Shown here one piece after another: positions 26,814 to 34,214 of a DNA stretch of 40,497 nt (its first letter is position 1; each line of letters opens with the position of its first letter). The stretch lies in assembly GCA_044222395.1 (NCBI GenBank), contig JBGANK010000027.1:1-40497 (forward strand), in the 5' to 3' direction. A model generated the notes under the pieces. The model searched no databases and had not been told where the DNA came from. It saw only the letters and a program-made list of their open reading frames with translations. A program made the position numbers and the translations under genes. Source of the DNA: JAEUMD01 sp044222395 (GTDB lineage: Bacteria; Pseudomonadota; Alphaproteobacteria; Rhizobiales; Hyphomicrobiaceae).

Positions 26814-29093
26814 TCATGCGGCGTCCCTCCTCGCACCGCTGGCCAGCCACTCGCTGCCACGGTGCGCGTTGAAGCCGCCGCCCTGCTGATCCACAAGGAT
26901 GTCCTGATCGACCTGATTGACGACCACGCCAACAAGCTTGCTCTGGTTGAAGCCGAGGCTCGACAGCGCGCGCCGCGCAAGCTGCTTGGGTGTACGTCGC
27001 CAGGACATCACGAATACGATCTGATCGGCATGATCCGCGAGGATGCGTCCATCGATGACCGGCAGCAGCGGAGCGCTGTCGACGACGACCACGTCGAACT
27101 GACGCTTGAGTTCGTGGAGCAGACTTGCCGCAGCGCGCGAGCCCAAAACTTCCGGCGGAGCCAGCGCGCTGGGCGCTGGTCCGATGGCCGGGAAGAAGTT
27201 GAGGCCGGTCGAGCCGTCGCGAAGAATGGCTTGCCCGTAGGGGTAGTTGTGAGCAATGACTTCGCCGAAGCCGATCCTGCGCGAGGCCGCCAGTTCACGC
27301 GTCAGGTGCGCACGCCGCAAATCGCCGTCGATGAGCAGCACGTTGGCTCCGGTCAGTGCGTAATGCAGGGCAAGGTTTGACGCGACGATGCCGCTGCCTT
27401 CTCCCGGCAGGGTGCTCGAGATCTGGATGATGCGTGGACCGTCCGAGCCTCGCCGCACGTCGACCTCGCGCCTCAACGCCCGGATCGCCTCGGCAAACGT
27501 GCTGTTGGGATCTGCCACCATGTGCCGCAGGTCGTGCAGCGCGCTCTTGGCAGGCTCGCCTTCGCTTGCCGCCGGCAGCGAGGCAAGGTGCGCAAGCTCG
27601 AACACGCGTTCGACGTCCTCGGGCCGCCCGATGCCGAATGTCATGAACTCGATCAGCACAGCAATCAGGAGGCCGACGACACCGCCACCGAGCGTTGCCA
27701 GTACGACAATCTGCTTGCGCTTCGGTGCTGCGGGGAACAGCGGCGCATCGGCCTGCTCGACGATGCGTGAATCGGGGAGCTGCAGGCTCTGCGTCTCGAC
27801 AGTCTGCTTGTAACGGTTGAGAAGGGATTCGTAGAGCGCCTTGCTCGAATCGGCCTCGCGCTGCAGCTCCTTGAGCCTGACGCTTGCCGTCTTTGAAAGT
27901 GAATCCTGCGATTTCAGAGCTTCCAGGCTCTGGTTGAGCTCGCGCTCGCGCTGTTCGGCAACCTGAACCTCGTTGCGCAGGTTGGCGGCGAGGCGCTGGA
28001 TCTCGGCGTTGAGCTGCGATCGCGCCTCGGACACCTCCGCGCGCACCTTCTGCATCTCCGGATGCCGCTGGCCATATCGCGTGGCGAGCTCTGCCTCGCG
28101 GCCGGTGGCCTTGCCGAGCTGCTCCTTGAGCAGGCGGATCGTATGGCTCTGCAGCACGTCGTTGATGCCGTCGACTTCCTTGCCGCTGTGCGACAGACGT
28201 TGCGCCATTTCGAATTTTGCGCGTGCATCAGCGGTGTTGTTGCGGGCGACGACGGTCTGCTCCATCAGGCGTGCAAGCTGCTTTTCGCCCAGGATCTGCC
28301 CTTCCGCATCGAAGATGTTGTTGTCGGCCTTGTATTGCGCGACCTGTGCCTCCGCAGCTGCCACATTGCGGCGCAACACCTCCAGCTTTTCCTCGAGCCG
28401 CTTGGACGCGTGTCCGGCAACTTCCTGCTTTTGCTGCAGCTGTTCTGCGAGGTAGACCTCTGCGATGGTGTTTGCGATCTTGGCCGCCTTCACCGCGCTT
28501 TCCGCCGAGAAGCGGATGTCGATCAGCAGCGTCGTGCGCACGCGCGTGACCTTGAGCCGTTCGGCAAACGCCACCGCGACCTCGTCGGCTACAGGCATCG
28601 TCTTGCCGGGCTCATCCGGACCGAGCATGCCAGTGATTGGATCAAAATTGACGCTGTTGCCTCTCTCGGTCGGCTGCGAGACGGGCTCCGGCAGGTCGGC
28701 CTGGCGCAGTCCGACGGCAACCAGCGCGCGATGCCAGAGCGGCGGACGCGAGAATTCGGCATCTTCGCGCAGCTTCAGGATGTCGATCACCTTGAGCGCG
28801 ATCAGTCGCGAACGAATGATCTCGACCTCGCTCTCCACCGTGGCCGCATCGGCCTTCAGCTCCGAAAGCACGCCTTCCATGTTTGAGATCGTCTTCTTGC
28901 GCGGGTCAATCTGCACCACCGCGGATGCATCGTAGCGATTGGGAATGGTGAGCACCGCGAGCGACGACAGGATCGCCGCGATGATCGGCACCGCAATGAC
29001 GATTATCATCCGCCGCCGCACGGCCGACAGGATGCGTTCGACGCTGAATGCGCCGCCGCCGCTGTCAGGAGCACTGTGGTGCTGCTCGTGCAT
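26814..29093 (-). CDS. Wzz/BY-kinase-like chain-length and export protein, degenerate Walker A
   Basis: Proteins of this type control polysaccharide chain length and, through a tyrosine autokinase domain, cycle the export complex. The 759-residue protein has a Wzz domain with membrane helices at about residues 30-50 and 460-485 and long coiled coils between them (about 225-420). A P-loop domain at about 550-740 follows. The P-loop reads P-G-E-G-S-G (563-568) in place of P-G-E-G-K-S/T, so the ATP-binding lysine and the following serine/threonine are both replaced. Walker A' (L-L-I-D-G-D, D589/D591) and Walker B (V-V-V-V-D-S, D672) are kept. The last 85 residues contain no tyrosine. Kinase activity is therefore doubtful. 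It starts seven bases after the upstream gene's stop. Confidence 0.9.
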   Translation of the reverse strand: MHEQHHSAPDSGGGAFSVERILSAVRRRMIIVIAVPIIAAILSSLAVLTIPNRYDASAVVQIDPRKKTISNMEGVLSELKADAATVESEVEIIRSRLIALKVIDILKLREDAEFSRPPLWHRALVAVGLRQADLPEPVSQPTERGNSVNFDPITGMLGPDEPGKTMPVADEVAVAFAERLKVTRVRTTLLIDIRFSAESAVKAAKIANTIAEVYLAEQLQQKQEVAGHASKRLEEKLEVLRRNVAAAEAQVAQYKADNNIFDAEGQILGEKQLARLMEQTVVARNNTADARAKFEMAQRLSHSGKEVDGINDVLQSHTIRLLKEQLGKATGREAELATRYGQRHPEMQKVRAEVSEARSQLNAEIQRLAANLRNEVQVAEQRERELNQSLEALKSQDSLSKTASVRLKELQREADSSKALYESLLNRYKQTVETQSLQLPDSRIVEQADAPLFPAAPKRKQIVVLATLGGGVVGLLIAVLIEFMTFGIGRPEDVERVFELAHLASLPAASEGEPAKSALHDLRHMVADPNSTFAEAIRALRREVDVRRGSDGPRIIQISSTLPGEGSGIVASNLALHYALTGANVLLIDGDLRRAHLTRELAASRRIGFGEVIAHNYPYGQAILRDGSTGLNFFPAIGPAPSALAPPEVLGSRAAASLLHELKRQFDVVVVDSAPLLPVIDGRILADHADQIVFVMSWRRTPKQLARRALSSLGFNQSKLVGVVVNQVDQDILVDQQGGGFNAHRGSEWLASGARRDAA

Positions 29094-29100
29094 TTGCGTT

Positions 29101-30507
29101 CTAGAACCTCAGTTTGGCGCCGACCATGAAACGGTTGCGCGTCATGTCGAGCGCATCGTCGGTGGATTGACGCACTTCGTGCTCGTAGCTCGCGCTGAGC
29201 ACCCAGTTCTTGTTCATGAAGTAATCGAGGCCGATCTTGCCGGAGATGGATTGGTCTCGCCGCGCAACGCCGATGAACTCGGCCTCCTTGAACTCGAGCC
29301 CAAGGTTCAAGACGACGTTGTGCCAGATCTCGTAGTCGATACGGCCAGCCAGCTTCGTCTCGATGCGTCCGGAAGGCTCGACCGCATCGGCGGTCACGAT
29401 CTGCCGGGTTGCAGTTCCATAGACTGTGATCAGTTGCGTGGGCAGCCACTGCACCTGCGCCTCGACAAGCACCGAAGAAACATCGTCGATGTTGGCCTGT
29501 TCGAAATTGCGCATTCCGTAGCCGGCCAGAACGCGCCAGCGCAGAAGCGGGTTCGTCTCGAAGGCGAGACCTGCCATGACCTCCAAGCCGTAGGCGTCGC
29601 GATCGTAGAGATCATTGCCACGGTTGAGATCGCGCAATGCGCGAATCTTGCCGACGAACTCGTAGCCGGGAGAGAAGCGGTAGCCGAACCGCAGCGCGGT
29701 GGAGAACTCGCTCGTATCGCGGAAGTCCTGGTCGATCTTTCCGCCGTTGAGGGCGAGGACGTCTGCGTAGTCCCACCGCTCGAAGGTTGCCATCAGCGTG
29801 CCATAGAGGCGCCCGACATCGCGCGTGATGCCGACGCTGGCCCGGTTGTGGAACACGCCGATCGGCTCGGCAGCGATGTTCTTGAATCGCGGATCGTAGG
29901 GATCGAGGTCGAAATACTCGCCTGGCTTGAGCCAGGTCATTTCGCCACGCTCCTCGTGCTCGAAGCCGGACAGGATCGACATCGATAGCGTATGGGCATG
30001 ATCGAAGTGCAGCGCACCGTCGACTTTCGCGCGAATGTTGGCGTAGTCCTGGTCGGTGTTGTTCAGGTAGTTGACGATCTTGCCGTCGAGCGACAGGTCC
30101 AGCACGTGGCGCGGCAGACGCGACTGGAATTTCAGCGACGGAGTGAGTTCGCTGCGCCAGTCTGCGACCTTGTTGGCGTCGGATCGGAAGATGTTGTCGT
30201 CATAGATCAGGGTCGCCCCGGCAGAGGGGAACACGAGGTAGTTGCCGGCACGGATGCCGTCGGGCTTGGCATAGGCGCGGTCTCGGTCGGCGACGCGCTC
30301 GGCCCCGTACGTCTTGATGTTGTCGTAGTCCTTGAGGCGCTCGCGGCTGGCGATCGTTTCCGTGATCAGCCCATCCGTGCCGTCGATATCGAGCGCCAAA
30401 GCCGCCTGCGACTGGAAGATGTAGAAGGCAAAAGCCGTCGCTACGCCGACTACGACGCCGTTCCGGCGCCGGGGCGATGCTGACGAGCTGTTGAAGACCT
30501 TCTCCAT
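29101..30507 (-). CDS. Outer-membrane beta-barrel protein of the exopolysaccharide locus
   Basis: The 468-residue protein has an N-terminal signal (about residues 17-38, ending A-L-A). The mature part has many alternating amphipathic strands with aromatic ends, and it finishes in F-M-V-G-A-K-L-R-F, an outer-membrane barrel terminus. The overall pattern fits the beta-barrel porin 2 family (BBP2) often found in rhizobial polysaccharide clusters. A role in passing the polymer through, or anchoring it at, the outer membrane is inferred from position between the export lipoprotein and Wzz genes. The ATG is preceded by a weak AGG site, and 72 bases separate it from the upstream gene. Confidence 0.82.
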   Translation of the reverse strand: MEKVFNSSSASPRRRNGVVVGVATAFAFYIFQSQAALALDIDGTDGLITETIASRERLKDYDNIKTYGAERVADRDRAYAKPDGIRAGNYLVFPSAGATLIYDDNIFRSDANKVADWRSELTPSLKFQSRLPRHVLDLSLDGKIVNYLNNTDQDYANIRAKVDGALHFDHAHTLSMSILSGFEHEERGEMTWLKPGEYFDLDPYDPRFKNIAAEPIGVFHNRASVGITRDVGRLYGTLMATFERWDYADVLALNGGKIDQDFRDTSEFSTALRFGYRFSPGYEFVGKIRALRDLNRGNDLYDRDAYGLEVMAGLAFETNPLLRWRVLAGYGMRNFEQANIDDVSSVLVEAQVQWLPTQLITVYGTATRQIVTADAVEPSGRIETKLAGRIDYEIWHNVVLNLGLEFKEAEFIGVARRDQSISGKIGLDYFMNKNWVLSASYEHEVRQSTDDALDMTRNRFMVGAKLRF

Positions 30508-30579
30508 TAGCCTAAATCTGCCTGACGGGTTCCAGTTGTTTTCGCTTTTTTGATGGGTTTGTCGGGTCCGGCCTGATCT

Positions 30580-31176
30580 TCAGAAGAACCGCTCTGGCAC
30601 CTTTATGTTGTCGCCGGGAAGAACCGCAAAAGTGCCCATCGTTGCAGCGCGGAATTCGCCCTGCCCCTCGCGATAGATCACGACGTAGGATTGGTTGGCG
30701 CGATACGTGTATCCGCCGGCGAGCGCCACCGCATCGCGCAGTTTCAGCCCCGACTTGAAGGCGAATTCGCCGCCACTTTTGACTTCGCCGTGGACGTAGA
30801 TCGGCCGGTAGTTGAGGACGTCGACGGTGACGCGCGGGTTCTTCAGGTAGCCGTCCGACAGCTTCCTCGTGATGTTCTCTCGGAATTCGGAGATCGGCCG
30901 GTTGGCCGCGGGGATTTCGCCGATCAGCGGCAGGGCAACCTGGCCCAACGCGTTGACTTCGAATTGACCGGACAGGTTTTCTTCGCCGAAGACAGCGATC
31001 TTGAGCTTGTCGCCGATGCCCAGGCGATAGGTGCGCGAGACGTCGGCAGATTGCGCCGGCATTTGTCTCGCTTCAGGAACCTCGTTGGAACCGGCACATG
31101 AGGCTGCACCAAGCGCAACACCAGTAAGCGTGATCGCAACGGCGATCTTCATGAGTCCTGAGCGACGCAACGACAT
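30580..31176 (-). CDS. Polysaccharide export protein (Wza/ExoF-like), short form
   Basis: The 198-residue protein has a signal peptide with a cysteine at residue 27 (G-A-A-S-C) that may be lipidated. Its polysaccharide export domain (about 48-125) has Y-R-L-G-I-G-D-K-L-K-I-A-V-F and V-A-L-P-L-I-G-E-I. An SLBB-type domain follows (about 130-195, with V-H-G-E-V and L-R-D-A-V-A-L-A-G-G-Y). Wza of E. coli is nearly twice as long. The short form lacks the extra SLBB repeat and the outer-membrane helix, so the neighbouring barrel protein may complete the channel. ATG 31152 is an alternative start. It is the first gene of the main minus-strand export run. Confidence 0.9.
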   Translation of the reverse strand: MSLRRSGLMKIAVAITLTGVALGAASCAGSNEVPEARQMPAQSADVSRTYRLGIGDKLKIAVFGEENLSGQFEVNALGQVALPLIGEIPAANRPISEFRENITRKLSDGYLKNPRVTVDVLNYRPIYVHGEVKSGGEFAFKSGLKLRDAVALAGGYTYRANQSYVVIYREGQGEFRAATMGTFAVLPGDNIKVPERFF

Positions 31177-31448
31177 GACGTCTCACTTACGCAATACGAA
31201 TTACATCGGGCAGACGAGGCCCCGACGGCCGTTATAACCGGAAATAGAATAAATTTCGGTTTAATCCCAACCATATGATTTTATTCAACAACTATTTATT
31301 GGTCTTAATCGTTCGTTTCGCGAATTGATTCAAAGCGAGAATTGTCCGATTTCTCTCGAATTACCGAAAACCGAGACGACTCGTTAAAGTTGCGAGAATA
31401 GAATGCATTTGGTCAAATTCGGGAAACTCTTGAAATTGTGGGTGTCGC
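31177..31448. promoter_or_regulatory. AT-rich divergent control region of the exopolysaccharide locus
   Basis: This 272-base gap lies between the divergent starts of the export lipoprotein gene (minus) and the methyltransferase gene (plus). Bases 31235-31420 are far richer in A and T than the surrounding DNA. An imperfect inverted repeat pairs CCGGAAAT (31238-31245) with ATTTCGG (31253-31259). Another TACCGAAAA-like stretch lies near 31363. Promoters for both directions should lie here, but I cannot fix the hexamers with confidence. Confidence 0.5.
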
Positions 31449-32132
31449 GTGACGAGCAAGAGCCTTTCGGGCGTTTCTGATTTCGCCACTGGGTACGAGA
31501 CGAAGGCCGAGAGCTATTTCAATCGCGCCCGCGTTGATTTCGTGCATCGACTGCCGATGGACCCCACGTCCGCCGTGCTGGAAATCGGCTGCGGCACGGG
31601 TGCCACCGGTGCCCTGGCGCTGAAGCGGGGCCGGGCCGGCCGCTATGTCGGTGTCGAGCTGTTCGAGGGGGCTGCCGCCTCCGCGCGCGAGGTGCTGAGC
31701 GAGGTCATCGTCGGCGATGTCGAGACATTGGAGTTTGACTGGCAACCTGCGGCTTTCGATGCTCTGATCCTGTCGGAAGTTCTCGAGCACCTGCGCGAGC
31801 CGTGGGCGGTCCTCAGCAAGCTTTCGCGCTTCGTCCGGCCAGGTGGGCTGGTGCTGGCGAGCTCGCCCAACGTTTCGCATTGGCGCGTCATCCGCGAACT
31901 CGTCGCCGGACGTTTTCCGCTGGCCGACAAGGGCGTCTTCGATCGCACACACATGCGCTGGTTCACGCCCGAAAGCTTCGTCGCGATGTTCAACGGCGCC
32001 GGCTTCTGCGTCGATCGTGTGCGCCCGGTCACGCCGTTCTCGCCCAGAACGCGGGCTTTCTCAAACCTCACCGGTGGCCGCTTCGATCATCTGTTCATGG
32101 CCCAGATTTCGATCGAGGGTCACAAGCGCTGA
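31449..32132 (+). CDS. Class I SAM-dependent methyltransferase
   Basis: The 227-residue protein has the S-adenosylmethionine-binding motif V-L-E-I-G-C-G-T-G at residues 43-51 and an acidic V-G-V-E-L after the second strand. The motif segments A-L-I-L-S-E-V-L-E-H and L-V-R-P-G-G-type (F-V-R-P-G-G-L-V-L) are present. The C-terminal R-T-H-M-R-W-F-T segment is common in methyltransferases of the UbiE/Methyltransf_11-12 group found in glycan clusters. It may methylate a sugar or a lipid-linked glycan. The substrate is inferred only from position, divergent from the export lipoprotein gene. The start is GTG at 31449 after the AT-rich control region. Confidence 0.85.
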   Translation: MTSKSLSGVSDFATGYETKAESYFNRARVDFVHRLPMDPTSAVLEIGCGTGATGALALKRGRAGRYVGVELFEGAAASAREVLSEVIVGDVETLEFDWQPAAFDALILSEVLEHLREPWAVLSKLSRFVRPGGLVLASSPNVSHWRVIRELVAGRFPLADKGVFDRTHMRWFTPESFVAMFNGAGFCVDRVRPVTPFSPRTRAFSNLTGGRFDHLFMAQISIEGHKR

Positions 32133-32277
32133 GGCGCCTGTGGTCGGTTGGGCGATGCGCCCGCAATGTTCCGAGCATCGGAATTCCGAACGCAGCATAT
32201 GCAACCCTTGAATGTCGCTTAGCATCAACTGCGGCCGGCATCGCAATTGGTGCTCGGGCGTCGCTGCAGCTGCCACT

Positions 32278-32673
32278 TCAAAGCAGCGAGATCTGCGCGC
32301 GATTGAGTTTCACGTCGTAGCTGCAACGCGCGGCCTGCCCGGGCGACCCCGTCTCCAGCACGATGTAGGGATACGTGTATCGCATCGCCCACGCCGCATG
32401 ATCGACATCCCAGATCTGCACCGGCACGTCCGGATTGCCGATCACAAGATGAATCGAGGCCGGCTTCGCGAAGGCGTCAGCCAAATTGCGCTGGGCAGCC
32501 GCATTGAGCGTACCCGCATTTCCGGAAGGCTGAGCAGCGCGGCAGGTGGCGATGGCGCGGGCCTGATAGGCGCTGACCAGGGCCTCCTCGGTCGCCCTGC
32601 GGTAGAGTTGCTCCTGGGTCCAGATTTTTGCGCCTGCGAGAAGCGCCAGCACCATTGCGACAGGTCTCAGCAT
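32278..32673 (-). CDS. Small exported protein of unknown function
   Basis: I do not recognise a family. The 131-residue protein begins with a hydrophobic stretch (M-L-R-P-V-A-M-V-L-A-L-L-A-G-A) that is either a signal peptide or an anchor. A helical part (L-Y-R-R-A-T-E-E-A-L) and a strand-rich C-terminal half (I-H-L-V-I-G-N, V-Q-I-W-D-V-D, Y-P-Y-I-V-L-E) follow. Two cysteines (in A-T-C-R-A and A-R-C-S-Y) could form one disulfide. It converges on the methyltransferase gene and diverges from the hydroxypyruvate reductase gene, only a few dozen bases away. Confidence 0.65.
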   Translation of the reverse strand: MLRPVAMVLALLAGAKIWTQEQLYRRATEEALVSAYQARAIATCRAAQPSGNAGTLNAAAQRNLADAFAKPASIHLVIGNPDVPVQIWDVDHAAWAMRYTYPYIVLETGSPGQAARCSYDVKLNRAQISLL

Positions 32674-32729
32674 GAGCCGGTCTCCGCAAGTCGGGTTGCC
32701 GCAAGGATTTGCGAGATCAGCTGCAATCC

Positions 32730-33866
32730 ATGAGCGATTCCACGGCGCCGCAGAACTCCTTGCTGAGCGATCAGACTAGCCGGCGGAAGGTAAACAAACC
32801 GTTGGCCCGCGTGCCGCATTGGAATTGCTTGTCAGGCCCCGCCGGTTGCGGCAAAAGCGATCCCCAGGGCAAGAAACCCAAGATCCGGGAGGAACAACAA
32901 GACAGGAAAAAGAAGCGCCTGCTCATCACCCGTCGCTTGCCTGCAGAGGCGGAGGCCCGCGCGCGCCGCGACTACGACGTGGTCCAGAACGAGGACGACC
33001 ATCAGATGACCACGGATGAGATCATGGACAAGGCGAAGGACGTCGACGCCATCATGATCACAATCACCGACAAGATGCCGAAGGCGGCGATCGACCGCAT
33101 CCCCGACCACATCAAGATCCTGTCGACATATTCCATCGGCTTCGATCATATCGACCTCAAGGCAGCCGCCGCACGCGGCATCAAGGTCGGCAATGCGCCC
33201 CACGGCGTCACGCTAGCCACCGCCGAGATCGCCATACTTCTGCTCCTGGGTGCCGCACGCCGCGCCGGCGAGGGTGAACGCATGCTGCGCTCCAGGACCT
33301 GGCCGGGCTGGGCGCCGCTGCAACTCGTCGGCCAGCGCCTCGACGGCAAGAAGCTCGGTATCTTCGGCTTCGGCAAGATCGGCCGGACACTGGCCAAGCT
33401 GGCTCGCGCCTTCGACATGGAGATCCACTATCACGACATCATGCGCGCCAAGCCCGAGGACGAGCAGGGTGCGACCTACCACGCCACGCTCGATAGCCTG
33501 CTCGCCGTCTCGCAGTTCTTCTCGATCAACGCGCCCGCAACCGACGAGACGCGCTACTTCTTCAACAAGTCGGCGATCGAGAAGATGCCGCACGGGGCGA
33601 TCGTCGTGAACACCGCGCGTGGCGATCTCGTCAACGACAACGATCTCATCGCCGCGCTGAAGTCCGGCCGCATCGGTGCTGCCGGTCTTGACGTCTTCAA
33701 CGGCGAGCCGAAGATCAACGAAGGCTACTACGACCTGCCCAATACGTTCCTGTTGCCGCACCTGGGCTCCGCGGCGATCGAGGCGCGCAACCAGATGGGC
33801 TTCGAGGCCCTCGACAACGTCGACGCGGCGTTTGCCGGCAGGGACATGCCCTTCAAGCTCAATTGA
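32730..33866 (+). CDS. hprA: Hydroxypyruvate reductase / D-glycerate dehydrogenase
   Basis: The enzyme reduces hydroxypyruvate to D-glycerate with NAD(P)H, a step of the serine cycle and of glyoxylate metabolism. The catalytic part has the D-2-hydroxyacid dehydrogenase order. Y-S-I-G-F-D-H-I-D and G-N-A-P-H-G-V-T-x-A-T-A-E come first, then the nucleotide loop G-F-G-K-I-G and N-T-A-R-G-D-L-V (arginine). G-E-P-K-I-N-E-G (glutamate) and L-P-H-L-G-S-A-A (histidine) complete it. It closely resembles the Hyphomicrobium enzyme as I recall it. The start is unsettled. Family members begin near K-K-K-R-L-L-I-T, but the codon there is AGG (32904-32906), placed 11 bases after GGGAGG. Upstream in-frame candidates are ATG 32730 (given here), TTG 32802 and GTG 32811, all adding an unusual polar extension. 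Confidence 0.88.
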   Translation: MSDSTAPQNSLLSDQTSRRKVNKPLARVPHWNCLSGPAGCGKSDPQGKKPKIREEQQDRKKKRLLITRRLPAEAEARARRDYDVVQNEDDHQMTTDEIMDKAKDVDAIMITITDKMPKAAIDRIPDHIKILSTYSIGFDHIDLKAAAARGIKVGNAPHGVTLATAEIAILLLLGAARRAGEGERMLRSRTWPGWAPLQLVGQRLDGKKLGIFGFGKIGRTLAKLARAFDMEIHYHDIMRAKPEDEQGATYHATLDSLLAVSQFFSINAPATDETRYFFNKSAIEKMPHGAIVVNTARGDLVNDNDLIAALKSGRIGAAGLDVFNGEPKINEGYYDLPNTFLLPHLGSAAIEARNQMGFEALDNVDAAFAGRDMPFKLN

Positions 33867-33915
33867 CATGCTCGGCGCTTGCCGATCCGCAGTGGCCCGC
33901 GCATCGCAAAATTGC

Positions 33916-33947
33916 AAAGGCCTGGCACCCGCAAGTGCCAGGCCTTT
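33916..33947. terminator. Intrinsic terminator between convergent genes
   Basis: A perfect 13-base inverted repeat, AAAGGCCTGGCAC (33916-33928) and GTGCCAGGCCTTT (33935-33947) around a six-base loop, is followed by a T-rich stretch. It lies between the convergent ends of hprA (plus) and the small membrane protein gene (minus). The A/T flanks make it usable in both directions. Confidence 0.9.
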
Positions 33948-34016
33948 TCTCTTTTCATGATGGGCGTACCGGCGCCGCGATGCCTCGCAAGAGGTCGAGC
34001 GGCAGAGCCCGGTCCA

Positions 34017-34202
34017 TCAACGCCGGCCGTTCTTACCCTTGTCCTTGGCAACGAAGGCGTCCAGCCAGAAATCATAGGCACACATCAACACGGTGATCGC
34101 CAACACCACCTTGAGCGAGATGCTGTCCACCCAGATGCCGAGGATCGCCAGGAACACGGCGAAAAGCAGGAATGAGACGAGGGCCAGGATCTTGTCATAC
34201 AT
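34017..34202 (-). CDS. Small two-helix membrane protein
   Basis: The 61-residue protein has two hydrophobic helices (about residues 5-24 and 28-46) and a basic, lysine-rich C-terminal tail (K-D-K-G-K-N-G-R-R). It has no recognised family. The ATG follows GGAG in the tail of the amidase gene, 12 bases after the amidase stop. It is probably the last gene of the TRAP-amidase operon. Confidence 0.65.
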   Translation of the reverse strand: MYDKILALVSFLLFAVFLAILGIWVDSISLKVVLAITVLMCAYDFWLDAFVAKDKGKNGRR

Positions 34203-34214
34203 CTTTGATCTCCA

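Noticed and set aside
32169..32189. Inverted repeats TTCCGA-TCGGAA and TCGGAATTCCGA between the methyltransferase gene and the small exported protein gene.
   Set aside because: They are short arms without a T-run; this may be a weak transcript end but is not strong enough to call.
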